Assembly (NCBI RefSeq): GCF_003515685.1
Contig: NZ_QWEG01000003.1
Location: 248,001 to 312,000, forward strand
Reading direction: 5' to 3'
From: Neobacillus notoginsengisoli
Lineage (GTDB): Bacteria > Bacillota > Bacilli > Bacillales > Cytobacillaceae
Length of the DNA: 64,000 nucleotides
Each line of letters opens with the position of its first letter. Position 1 is the stretch's first letter. Below the pieces are notes generated by a model. It had not been told where the DNA came from. It saw only the letters and a program-made list of their open reading frames with translations, and ran no database searches. Position numbers and translations under genes: made by a program. Positions 44,192-52,486 of the stretch are shown here, in pieces.

Positions 44192-44412
44192 CTTAAACCC
44201 CCCACCCTTGTACTAGATTATAGGCGGATTAATCAGCCTGATTTAAATGTATGAAGGAAAACCCGATAGGTTCCTGTCCCACAAAAATATTTTTAGATTC
44301 ATCGTATTTTACTCAGGAAGGAAAGCAAGAAACAAGGAGCGTCTCGGAGTTCTATCTGAACAGTGTAATGGCATATACTCGAACAGAACCTCGTCCAAAA
44401 ATGGAGGGCTTT

Positions 44413-44685
44413 ATGTTTACGGTTATTGAAAAAACAGTCCTAGCGATGTCATTTTTACGGATCGTTTCCGGAGGGATTGAAATTTTCGCCGCATTGCTTA
44501 TGCTAAAATTTAATGCGGTTGAAAAAGCTATGCTCATCAATAGTTCCTTGGCACTTATAGGGCCGCTCATCCTTGTCTCAACAACAACGATTGGACTGAT
44601 TGGGCTTGTTGAGAAAGTGTCTCTGATGAAAATGCTATGGGTTTTTGCTGGAGTGGGTTGCATTCTTTATGGAATAAAACAATAA
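44413..44685 (+). CDS. YqhV-like membrane protein (DUF2619)
   Basis: 90 aa with three hydrophobic helices; the segments FLRIVSGGIEIFAALLMLK and INSSLALIGPLILVSTTTIG are characteristic of the YqhV family of spore-formers, which in B. subtilis lies beside the spoIIIA operon. Function unknown. The ATG at 44413 follows GGAGGGC. Followed by its own terminator, so transcribed singly here. Confidence 0.78.
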   Translation: MFTVIEKTVLAMSFLRIVSGGIEIFAALLMLKFNAVEKAMLINSSLALIGPLILVSTTTIGLIGLVEKVSLMKMLWVFAGVGCILYGIKQ

Positions 44686-44689
44686 CCCA

Positions 44690-44722
44690 GAGGTGGGTGG
44701 CGATGACGCCATCCTCTTTTTG
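44690..44722 (+). terminator. Intrinsic terminator of the YqhV-like gene
   Basis: AGAGGTGG pairs with CCATCCTCT (one bulge) with inner GGCG/CGCC pairing, then TTTTTG. Confidence 0.7.
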
Positions 44723-44852
44723 TTGATGTTTTTTTCCCCTTAATAACAATTCCACTAATAAAATACTTTCACCAGCGTTTAAATTTATGGTGATATTTTT
44801 CAAAAAAAGCACTCATACTAATCCTAACTTGAAATTGATTGGAGAGAGAGCA

Positions 44853-45353
44853 ATGGGAATAATGAGTGAAAATCCACAAGATGAACCTTTGCATGCCGGG
44901 GAAGTTTTTCATTTATGGTCACATTTGCTTGGCACAAAGGCTTATCTTGTTGCTTTGCAAGTATTTACAAACCATTCCGGTGACCATGACCTTAAAGTCT
45001 TTATTGAAGATTTAATGGAAAACTGCATTAAGCAAGAAGAACAACAGGTGGAGGCCATTTTAAAAGAGAACGGAATCCGGCTGCCCCCCGCTCCTCCCGA
45101 CAGGCCGAATGTTTCAGCTGAAGATATCCCGGCAGGTGCCAGGATTAACGATTCTGAAATCGCGGCACTTCTAACCCGTGACATCATAGGCAGCAATGTC
45201 TTGGCAAGTTATATCATGGGGATTTCAATTAGAGCGGATCTTCGAGAAATGTTCGGTGACTTTATTACCCAAAAGACTGAGTATGCCGATAAACTTTCAA
45301 AAATAAACAAGGAAAAGGGCTGGCTCGTTCTGCCTCCTCTCAATTTAAAGTAA
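44853..45353 (+). CDS. DUF3231 family protein
   Basis: 166 aa, mainly helical, ferritin-like in outline: LHAGEVFHLWSHLLGTKAYL, KQEEQQVEAILKENGIRLPP and RADLREMFGDFITQK. DUF3231 proteins are frequent in Bacillaceae and relate to small spore-coat-type proteins; no reaction is known. The ATG at 44853 follows GGAGAGAG. An MFS transporter gene follows 34 bp later and is probably co-transcribed. Confidence 0.75.
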   Translation: MGIMSENPQDEPLHAGEVFHLWSHLLGTKAYLVALQVFTNHSGDHDLKVFIEDLMENCIKQEEQQVEAILKENGIRLPPAPPDRPNVSAEDIPAGARINDSEIAALLTRDIIGSNVLASYIMGISIRADLREMFGDFITQKTEYADKLSKINKEKGWLVLPPLNLK

Positions 45354-45387
45354 GGAATGTTAAACAATATAAAAGGAGTGTTTCCCG

Positions 45388-46629
45388 GTGGCAAGTAAAA
45401 ATTCGGGCATGACTGTTGCGGCAATTGGTTCAATCCCACTCATAATGACACTGGGAAATTCAATGTTAATTCCCATACTGCCCCAGATGAAAGCAGAGCT
45501 AGGGTTAACACAACTGCAAGCCAGTTTGACAATTACGGTATTTTCAATTGCGGCTGCCATATTCATTCCTATATTGGGGTATTTTTCAGACCGCTTTTCA
45601 AGAAAAATTATCATCCTCCCTGCACTCATTCTTTATGGGGTTGGCGGACTGCTGGCCGGGTTTGCATCTTCTTTATTTGATAATCCTTATTGGTGGATCT
45701 TGGCCGGGCGTACACTACAAGGGATAGGCGCGGCTGGCACGGCACCGATTGCAATGGCCCTAACCGGTGATTTATTTAAAGGCGGGGAGCAAAGCAGGGT
45801 ACTGGGGATTGTAGAAGCATCCAACGGACTTGGAAAGGTATTGTCACCAATATTGGGCGCAGCATTTGGAATCATTACATGGTATGCCGTTTTTTTTGCA
45901 TTTCCGGCAATCTGTTCTGTCTCCATATTGCTGACATTATTTTTTATTAAAGAAAAAAGCCACAGACAGGCACCTCCCCCTTTTGGCAAATATATGCGGG
46001 GATTGGCAAGTGTGTTTAAGTTTGAAGGACGCTGGCTTTTCACAGCCTATTTGGCCGGGGCCACATGCCTGTTCACTTTGTTTGGCATCCTGTTTTATTT
46101 GTCCGATTTATTAGAAAAACAATATAAAATCGACGGAATCATCAAAGGGTTAATTCTTGCCATCCCACTTCTTGTGATGGGGTTGACCTCTTATATTACC
46201 GGCAGTAAAATCGGCAAAAACCTGGTTATGATGAAGCGATTAATTGTCATTGGCCTCGGCCTGATGACTGTTTCATACTCACTGCTCATATTTTTTGAAA
46301 AACTCGTACCGTTCCTTCTCGTCCTCGTCATAAGCAGTGTCGGGACCGGCCTTGTCCTCCCCTGCCTGAATAGCCTGATTACTGGTTCAGTCGGAAAAGA
46401 AAGGCGTGGTTTTGTCACTTCACTGTATGGCTCTGTGCGTTTTATCGGTGTTGCCATCGGCCCGCCCATTTTTACAAGGCTTATGGAATGGTCAACGACT
46501 GGTATGTTTTTGTCCATCGCCGCTTTGACATTGATTGTAGGAGTACTTGCAGCTACGTTGATTCATGTAAGTGGCAAGGGCAAAGAAAAAGATAAAAGCA
46601 AATATTCATTCCGATATAATTATGTGTAA
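45388..46629 (+). CDS. MFS transporter, DHA1-type exporter
   Basis: 413 aa with 12 predicted transmembrane helices. Motif A between helices 2 and 3 reads [11 protein letters not shown], and the helix-5 antiporter-type motif is in the [22 protein letters not shown]-like region. These mark a drug/metabolite proton antiporter, similar in type to Bacillus YmfD or Bmr. GTG start with AAAGGAGTG upstream. Substrate unknown. Confidence 0.85.
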   Translation: MASKNSGMTVAAIGSIPLIMTLGNSMLIPILPQMKAELGLTQLQASLTITVFSIAAAIFIPILGYFSDRFSRKIIILPALILYGVGGLLAGFASSLFDNPYWWILAGRTLQGIGAAGTAPIAMALTGDLFKGGEQSRVLGIVEASNGLGKVLSPILGAAFGIITWYAVFFAFPAICSVSILLTLFFIKEKSHRQAPPPFGKYMRGLASVFKFEGRWLFTAYLAGATCLFTLFGILFYLSDLLEKQYKIDGIIKGLILAIPLLVMGLTSYITGSKIGKNLVMMKRLIVIGLGLMTVSYSLLIFFEKLVPFLLVLVISSVGTGLVLPCLNSLITGSVGKERRGFVTSLYGSVRFIGVAIGPPIFTRLMEWSTTGMFLSIAALTLIVGVLAATLIHVSGKGKEKDKSKYSFRYNYV

Positions 46630-46631
46630 AC

Positions 46632-47285
46632 TTATTTTTTTCTATATGCAAAAGGATACCCATGATAAAACCGGATTTTAAAAACCACATCAATGATTTT
46701 TGTTGAAATCCATTGGCTCAATAGTGCCTGAACAATAATTTCCCATTTAATAATGGAGGCAGTCAGCAAAAAAATAAAGCCATTGATCCAAAAAAGCGGC
46801 CTTCCAGGAAGCACTCCTCTCATAGAAGAGATGATCAGCGCCAAAACTCCGACCCCTCCATTAGACACACCCTGCCTGAGGAGAAGGCCTACGCCGGCTC
46901 CAAGAAATAACGATCCAGTGATCAAGTCAATCCAGACATTCTGAAAGGGGATATCAATTGTTTTTTGGCAAAAATAAATGGAAAGCGATGTTACTGTAAT
47001 GGCAAACATTGTCCATATTGTACATCGGTTTCCAAGATATTTTATTGCCAATACAAGCATGGAAAAGTTAACCGCCCATAAGGCAAACCCCATATCAAGA
47101 TAAAAAAAGTAATTAAGAAGAACAGCAATTCCTCCAGCGCCTCCTGATGGTATGTTATGGGGAAATAAAAAGAGGCCCATCCCCAACCCCTGGATGAGGC
47201 CTCCTGCTGTTACAATCATACCCTTCCTTATAACTCTGCCCATATTCACCATCCCTGCTTTTTCACAAAGGAGTTTATGCTCCAT
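46632..47285 (-). CDS. YitT/DUF161-type membrane protein without the C-terminal domain
   Basis: 217 aa, five or so transmembrane helices with FPHNIPSGGAGGIAVLLNYF and LLRQGVSNGGVGVLALIISS, the two glycine-rich repeats of YitT proteins. Unlike the paralogue at 37.9 kb it stops before any DUF2179 domain. The start is uncertain: ATG 47285 has no ribosome site, and in-frame ATGs lie 33 and 42 bases downstream. It converges with the MFS gene at a 2-bp gap. Confidence 0.7.
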   Translation of the reverse strand: MEHKLLCEKAGMVNMGRVIRKGMIVTAGGLIQGLGMGLFLFPHNIPSGGAGGIAVLLNYFFYLDMGFALWAVNFSMLVLAIKYLGNRCTIWTMFAITVTSLSIYFCQKTIDIPFQNVWIDLITGSLFLGAGVGLLLRQGVSNGGVGVLALIISSMRGVLPGRPLFWINGFIFLLTASIIKWEIIVQALLSQWISTKIIDVVFKIRFYHGYPFAYRKK

Positions 47286-47318
47286 TTTATTCCACAGGGA
47301 GGAAAAGTAGTACAGGCA

Positions 47319-47810
47319 TTAAAATTTCTTGATTCTAATCGGGCTTACCATAAGTATAGCAAGCAGGATTGTAACATAGGCATTGCTGTAATCAAATAAA
47401 GCCATACCGGCAATGACCATTCCAGCTAATGGGATGGGGATGCCCATAAAATAACCTATTGTGGGACTTGCACTAAAACGCGCCAGCCTAAGTGCACCCA
47501 TCGCTGCATAAAAAGTAAAAGCAAAAGAAGTTAGCATGGAAGGATGGGCAAGTGAATAGACGAGTAAGGCAGGTGCCACCCCAAAACTGACAATATCCGC
47601 GAGCGAATCAAGCTCTACCCCGACCTCACTATTTACATTAAGCCTTCTCGCAATTCTCCCATCGAACAAATCCATAAAGGCGGCGGCAAAGATTAACAAG
47701 GCTGAAAATGTAATGATGTCATTCATGTTTAAAATGATGGAAAAAATCCCGCAAAGCAAATTTGCAATTGTAAACCAATTGGGCAATGACCGAACAACTG
47801 GCGAAGGCAT
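47319..47810 (-). CDS. pssA: CDP-diacylglycerol-serine O-phosphatidyltransferase
   Basis: 163 aa integral membrane enzyme making phosphatidylserine from CDP-diacylglycerol and serine. The CDP-alcohol phosphotransferase motif (DG-x2-AR-x8-G-x3-D-x3-D) is exact within FDGRIARRLNVNSEVGVE and the following LDSLAD. AGGTGAGG precedes the ATG. Phosphatidylserine decarboxylase (psd), often next to it, is not here. Confidence 0.92.
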   Translation of the reverse strand: MPSPVVRSLPNWFTIANLLCGIFSIILNMNDIITFSALLIFAAAFMDLFDGRIARRLNVNSEVGVELDSLADIVSFGVAPALLVYSLAHPSMLTSFAFTFYAAMGALRLARFSASPTIGYFMGIPIPLAGMVIAGMALFDYSNAYVTILLAILMVSPIRIKKF

Positions 47811-48027
47811 TGCCTCACCTCCCCCTTCTCAAATATAGAACTGCTATCAATTTGTTTCCCTATTTTACAGACGATTATTCCTAACTCTGGAAATTAAGAA
47901 ATAATGGTGATGATCACTTTGTATGTAGTTTGGAGCAGTTTAATAAAAATATGGTTTCGTTTACGGTTTATAACATAAAGGTTAAAGGAACAATAAAGAT
48001 AAGCAAAGTATGGGGAGCTGTATCGAA

Positions 48028-48552
48028 TTGAAAAAGGCCATTTTCCTGGACCGGGATGGAGTATTAAACGAGGTTTTGACGAAACGAGTGAAATTTGTCA
48101 ATCATCCGAAGCAGCTATTTTTGTTGGAGGGTGCTTCAGAAGCTGTAGCCCGCCTTTCAAAAGCAGGGGATCCAATCTTTATCGTGACGAACCAAGGCGG
48201 TATTGGACTTGGGTTTATGACGGAAGAAAAATTGGAAAAGGTTCATAAGCGACTCTGTGAATTGTTAGCGGAAGAAGGAGGAATGATTTCGGGCATTGCT
48301 TATTGTCCTCATAAACCTCACGCCGGCTGCAGATGCAGAAAGCCGAATCCCGGGATGTTGGTTGGATTGGCAGAAGAACACGGATTGGATTTAACAGAAT
48401 CAGTTATGGTCGGGGATCATGAAAGAGATATTGAAGCTGGGATTGCAGCTGGCTGCAAAACCGTTTTTATAGGAACCAGTGAATCAAAAGCAGACTATAT
48501 CGCCCCTACTCTTTTGGATGCAGTGGAGCCAATTCTTTCATTACTCCAGTAA
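48028..48552 (+). CDS. HAD-IIIA phosphatase, GmhB-like (histidinol-phosphatase/heptose-bisphosphatase type)
   Basis: 174 aa from the TTG at 48028 (GGGGAG 10 bases upstream); ATG 48010 is the alternative. Motif I is FLDRDGVLNE with the nucleophilic Asp, motif II VTNQGG, a zinc loop CPHKPHAGCRCRKPNPGM and motif III VGDHERDIEAG. The zinc-binding loop is the mark of the GmhB subfamily. In Gram-positives the physiological substrate is often unclear; a sugar bisphosphate is likely. Confidence 0.87.
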   Translation: MKKAIFLDRDGVLNEVLTKRVKFVNHPKQLFLLEGASEAVARLSKAGDPIFIVTNQGGIGLGFMTEEKLEKVHKRLCELLAEEGGMISGIAYCPHKPHAGCRCRKPNPGMLVGLAEEHGLDLTESVMVGDHERDIEAGIAAGCKTVFIGTSESKADYIAPTLLDAVEPILSLLQ

Positions 48553-48602
48553 AAATTGCCTACACCTTTCTTGCATCAGAGTTCAAATAAGGAGGACACT
48601 CA

Positions 48603-48851
48603 ATGGAACAGACACTGGCATATTTACGGGAAATCCTTTCAAACTATACAGAAAGCCATAAGGATGGGAAACAGATTTATGAACACCTTCAAGGGTATAC
48701 AGGGAATGAAAATGAATTTATTAGGAATTTATCGCAAAAAGATATTCAGTTCTTAAATACAATTTTGCCTGAAGAAATAAAATATGCCCTAAATGAGCAG
48801 GATGAGAAACGGGCAAAGGAGCTTAACAGTGTTTATGAGCAGTTAATATAA
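48603..48851 (+). CDS. csgA: CsgA-like forespore protein
   Basis: 82 aa, soluble and helical, with the pattern of the Bacillus sigma-G-dependent sporulation protein CsgA: LAYLREILSNYTES at the N-terminus, FIRNLSQKDIQFLNTILPEE in the middle and ELNSVYEQL at the end. AAGGAGG lies 7 bases before the ATG. In B. subtilis csgA is near ybxG/ybxH; here those relatives are 45 kb away. Evidence that the host makes spores. Confidence 0.75.
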   Translation: MEQTLAYLREILSNYTESHKDGKQIYEHLQGYTGNENEFIRNLSQKDIQFLNTILPEEIKYALNEQDEKRAKELNSVYEQLI

Positions 48852-49009
48852 GTCGCGGCGGAAATATGTGCGGCTATCATTGGAAATATTTTTTATTTCC
48901 TGGGCAAGCGCATAGAATGACAAAACATGATAAACGTAACAGAAAACATTTGCCATAAGAAGACAAAATCTCTTTAAATTCTACAAGTTCCTGGTTTAGA
49001 AGCCGGAAA

Positions 49010-49050
49010 ATGAAACGAGGAATCTGGAACGCCTGATTCCTCGTTTTAAA
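49010..49050. terminator. Intrinsic terminator of the threonine aldolase gene
   Basis: AAACGAGGAATC pairs perfectly with GATTCCTCGTTT across a 10-base loop, 5-45 bases beyond the stop at 49055; usable on both strands. Confidence 0.8.
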
Positions 49051-49054
49051 TCTT

Positions 49055-50086
49055 TTAGGACTCATCCCTTGCGATTTTATGTAGATGAGAAACGGCTGAA
49101 TCTATATCGTCCCTGCTTACATCATAATTTGTCACCAGACGTACAAGTCCTTCACCGAATGTACCGCCAAGAATTCCTCGTTCCTTAAGCCTTTCAACAA
49201 ATTGGTATTCATCCATGCCGGTTCCGCTAATATCAATGACAACGATATTCGTTTCCACTTTATTTACTACAGAAAGTCCCTGGATATTGCTAGCTCCCTC
49301 AGCCAGCCTTTTCGCATTTTCATGGTCCTCCCCAAGGCGCCCCGGCATCTTGGTAAGAGCAATTAGTCCTGGAGCAGCAATGACCCCTGCCTGGCGCATT
49401 CCGCCTCCAAGCCGCTTCCGCCATTTTCTTGCCCTTCGGATAAACGCCTTGTTTCCCGCCAATAGAGAACCAACAGGCGCACCTAGTCCCTTGGATAGGC
49501 AAATTTGGACACTTTCACTATACTTGGCCAATTCACTAACAGGCACACCAAGTGCGATAGAGGCATTAAAAAGTCTGGCGCCATCAATATGAACAGGAAT
49601 ATTGTTCTTGTTCGCTAAAGTATGTATCTCGTTCATATTGGTTAAAGGAATAATCGCGCCTCCAGCTCGGTTATGTGTGTTTTCAATGCATATCAAACCA
49701 GTTTCGGGATAATGGATGTCTTCCCCTCTAATTGCTCTCTCCACCTTCCCGGGATCCATTCTCCCCCGGATACCAGGGATTGTCCTTGTTTGGACGCTGG
49801 CAAGTGCTGAAGCAGCAGCGGATTCATAATAAAAAATGTGCGATTCCTCTTCAAGAATGACCTCCTGGCCAGGGGTGCAATGGACAAGTATTGCGATTTG
49901 ATTGCCCTGTGTCCCGCTGGTTACAAATAATGCATCTTCTTTGCCAAGCAAACTAGCTGCAGTCTCTTCAAGCTTCCTAACAGTTGGGTCCTCGCCATAC
50001 ACATCATCCCCGACCTCTGCTTTATAAGCGGCCATCCGCATTTCTTCTGTTGGTTTTGTGACTGTATCACTCCGTAGATCAATCAT
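49055..50086 (-). CDS. Low-specificity L-threonine aldolase
   Basis: 343 aa PLP enzyme cleaving L-(allo)-threonine to glycine and acetaldehyde. Begins MIDLRSDTVTKPTEEMR, the family hallmark; GDDVYGEDPT, HIDGARLFNA with the PLP-binding Asp, and CLSKGLGAPVGS with the Schiff-base Lys near residue 200 follow. Monocistronic between two terminators. Symbol ltaA or ltaE is used in other genomes. Confidence 0.93.
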   Translation of the reverse strand: MIDLRSDTVTKPTEEMRMAAYKAEVGDDVYGEDPTVRKLEETAASLLGKEDALFVTSGTQGNQIAILVHCTPGQEVILEEESHIFYYESAAASALASVQTRTIPGIRGRMDPGKVERAIRGEDIHYPETGLICIENTHNRAGGAIIPLTNMNEIHTLANKNNIPVHIDGARLFNASIALGVPVSELAKYSESVQICLSKGLGAPVGSLLAGNKAFIRRARKWRKRLGGGMRQAGVIAAPGLIALTKMPGRLGEDHENAKRLAEGASNIQGLSVVNKVETNIVVIDISGTGMDEYQFVERLKERGILGGTFGEGLVRLVTNYDVSRDDIDSAVSHLHKIARDES

Positions 50087-50162
50087 TCTGCCTCTGCCCC
50101 TTTTTTGAGAATTTCGACTATTCCTATATACTACCTTATTTTTACGGAAACGGTTAGCAAAA

Positions 50163-50192
50163 TAAAAAGCGGAGCCTAAGGCCTCCGCTTTT
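50163..50192 (-). terminator. Intrinsic terminator of the ktr operon
   Basis: AAAAAGCGGAG/CTCCGCTTTTT hairpin directly past the ktrA stop at 50195. Confidence 0.9.
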
Positions 50193-50194
50193 TA

Positions 50195-50848
50195 TTATTG
50201 AAGGTTCGCGAACTTTTCCAAATCTTTATTTTCGCCAATGACCACAAGTACATCCCCTGCCTCGATTGTTTCATCTGGCGAAGGTGAGATATTAATTGAT
50301 TTGGCATGCCTGATTGCAATGACACTTAAATTATATTTAGCACGCAAATCGAGTTCTCTGAGTGTTTTGCTCGTCATTGATTCCGGAACTTTCATTTCTT
50401 CAACGCTATATTCTTTTGACAGCTCAATAAAGTTCAGGACATTTGGCGATAACAGCATGTGCGCGACTCTTTCACCCATATCCCGCTCTGGGAATATGAT
50501 CCAGTCTGCGCCGACCTTGTCGAGCACTTGGCCATGTGGTTTGTTTAGGGCTTTAGCAATAACTTTTTTCACACCTGCCTCTTTCAAAAGAAGGACCGTC
50601 AGGATACTCGCCTGAATATCATTCCCGATTGCCACAATCACAGTATCGAAATTGCGGATGCCTATCGATTTCAACGCTTCAGGATCGGTAGAATCAGCGA
50701 TAACGGCGTGGGTGACGACTGATTGGGCATCCTCCACGCGTTCCTCATTGACATCAACGCCAAGCACTTCCTGGCCTTCTTGAAACAAACGGGCTGCAAG
50801 GCTGACCCCAAACCTTCCCAGCCCTATTACTGCGTATGTTTTAACCAT
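50195..50848 (-). CDS. ktrA: Potassium uptake regulatory subunit, RCK (TrkA-N/TrkA-C)
   Basis: 217 aa cytosolic ring-forming gating protein. The N-terminal Rossmann domain (YAVIGLGRFGVSLA) binds ATP/ADP; the C-terminal RCK_C domain (about residues 135-217) is the c-di-AMP-binding region in KtrA/KtrC. The ATG follows AGGAGTG and lies 27 bp downstream of ktrB, so both are one operon, in the order ktrB-ktrA rather than the ktrA-ktrB order of B. subtilis yuaA-yubG. Confidence 0.9.
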   Translation of the reverse strand: MVKTYAVIGLGRFGVSLAARLFQEGQEVLGVDVNEERVEDAQSVVTHAVIADSTDPEALKSIGIRNFDTVIVAIGNDIQASILTVLLLKEAGVKKVIAKALNKPHGQVLDKVGADWIIFPERDMGERVAHMLLSPNVLNFIELSKEYSVEEMKVPESMTSKTLRELDLRAKYNLSVIAIRHAKSINISPSPDETIEAGDVLVVIGENKDLEKFANLQ

Positions 50849-50875
50849 TCATTATGCACTCCTAACTTGCCATTG

Positions 50876-52213
50876 TCAGCCGATCATTATTTTGCCTTTA
50901 GGATATTTGTACGGGTCTTGCCTCCGCCTAAAAGTAATCGCATAAGCAACTGTCAAAGGGCCCAGCCTCCCGGCAAGCATCATGATCGTGATGATTAATT
51001 CACCGGCGGGAGAGAGATGTGGCGTCAGTCCCATAGATAAGCCCACTGTTCCAAATGCAGAGGTTGTTTCAAATAAAATCGCTAAAAAGTCGGCCCCTTC
51101 TTCAGTGATCGTCAGAAGCATCGTCATGAGGATGATGAGAAAAAGGGCACTCATAGTGACTGTTAATGCTTTATATATTGTTTCATAGCCTATTCTCCTG
51201 CGGTATAAAACCACATCTTCTTTCCCTCTTATTTGCGACCAGACCGCCCCTATTAAGGTGGCAAATGTCGTGGTCTTGATGCCTCCCCCAGTTGATCCAG
51301 GCGATGCACCTATGAACATTAGAAGAATGATGAGAAAGAGTCCTGAATGTGTCATATCCCCTATGCTAATCGTATTTGCTCCTGCAGTCCGCGCTGTTAC
51401 AGACTGGAACAAAGCTCCGAGAATCTTTCCTCCCGGAGATAACGGTCCAAGTGTCTTACTATTCGTATACTCCAAAAGGAGAATGAAAAGTGTTCCCGCG
51501 ACTAGGAGCCCTATTGTAAAAGATAGAACGATTTTTGTGTGCAAGGACAGCCTGCCGGATCGGCGGTATTCATACAATTCATTGATAACAATAAAACCAA
51601 TCCCCCCCATCACGATTAACAGACATACAGTCAGGACAACCACAGGGTCATCTACATACCCGGTCAAACTCCTGAACTCACCCATCAAATCAAAACCCGC
51701 ATTATTAAAGTTGGAAACCGAGTGAAAAATTCCGTAATAAATCGCTTTTCCATTCGGCATGTCAAATGAGAACCTGATTGACAGGATGATGGCCCCGAAC
51801 GTTTCAAAAATAGCGGTAAAGATGAGAATTCTTTTTGCGAACCGGACAATCCCTTCTATAGAAATATTGTTCAATGATTCCTGAAGGAGAATCCGTTCCT
51901 TCAACGAAATTCTTTTCCCCAGCAGGAATGCAAAGAAGGTTGCAAATGTCATAAACCCGAGCCCGCCAATCTGGATGAGTAAAAGTATAATGATTTGCCC
52001 AAACTTCGTAAAAGCAGTTCCGGTATCAACCACCACCAAACCGGTTACACACGTAGCGGAAGTCGCGGTAAAAAGAGCTTTGATGAATGGCAGCCCTTCC
52101 CCATTGGCAGTTGCCGCTGGCATGGATAAAAATAAAGCACCAATTAGGATAATGAGAATAAACCCGAATACAAGCACTTTCGGCGGATCGTAAGCAATTT
52201 TCCTGAACCTCAT
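50876..52213 (-). CDS. ktrB: Potassium/sodium symport channel subunit KtrB/KtrD
   Basis: 445 aa membrane protein of the Trk/Ktr/HKT superfamily with four membrane-pore-membrane repeats. The four selectivity filters can be read around SATCVTGLVV, VSNFNNAGFD, ASPGSTGGGIKT and SAFGTVGLSMG, and the gating loop follows in helix M2C. It imports K+ and is gated by KtrA. Upstream 270 bp contain no recognisable ydaO (c-di-AMP) riboswitch. Confidence 0.9.
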   Translation of the reverse strand: MRFRKIAYDPPKVLVFGFILIILIGALFLSMPAATANGEGLPFIKALFTATSATCVTGLVVVDTGTAFTKFGQIIILLLIQIGGLGFMTFATFFAFLLGKRISLKERILLQESLNNISIEGIVRFAKRILIFTAIFETFGAIILSIRFSFDMPNGKAIYYGIFHSVSNFNNAGFDLMGEFRSLTGYVDDPVVVLTVCLLIVMGGIGFIVINELYEYRRSGRLSLHTKIVLSFTIGLLVAGTLFILLLEYTNSKTLGPLSPGGKILGALFQSVTARTAGANTISIGDMTHSGLFLIILLMFIGASPGSTGGGIKTTTFATLIGAVWSQIRGKEDVVLYRRRIGYETIYKALTVTMSALFLIILMTMLLTITEEGADFLAILFETTSAFGTVGLSMGLTPHLSPAGELIITIMMLAGRLGPLTVAYAITFRRRQDPYKYPKGKIMIG

Positions 52214-52315
52214 ATTTTTCGCCTTCTCTTTTTAAAGGAAATATGTTCGCTGCCTAATTGGATGTATACGATACCAATTACCACCCTTTTAGATTCTATA
52301 ATCATAAATCTGAAG

Positions 52316-52341
52316 GGCTTGGCTGCCAAGCAGTTTTTTTG
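52316..52341 (+). terminator. Orphan plus-strand terminator-like hairpin
   Basis: GCTTG-N5-CAAGC hairpin (extendable to GCTTGGC/GCCAAGC) followed by AGTTTTTTTG on the plus strand, within the ktrB/narK-like divergent intergenic region. No plus-strand gene lies upstream. Confidence 0.5.
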
Positions 52342-52486
52342 TCATTTTAAGTTTTTTTCTTCACCACAATTAGTAGTTGGTACAAGGTTAACTTGATTAA
52401 GCAACCAAAGAAGGATAATTATAGTATTATTTAGTTAATGCGATATAATACACTATGACTAAATGACTAATCAAAGGGGAGTATCA

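Noticed and set aside
52214-52486. A c-di-AMP (ydaO) riboswitch before ktrB
   Set aside because: No conserved ydaO core could be found on the minus strand of the 270-bp leader.
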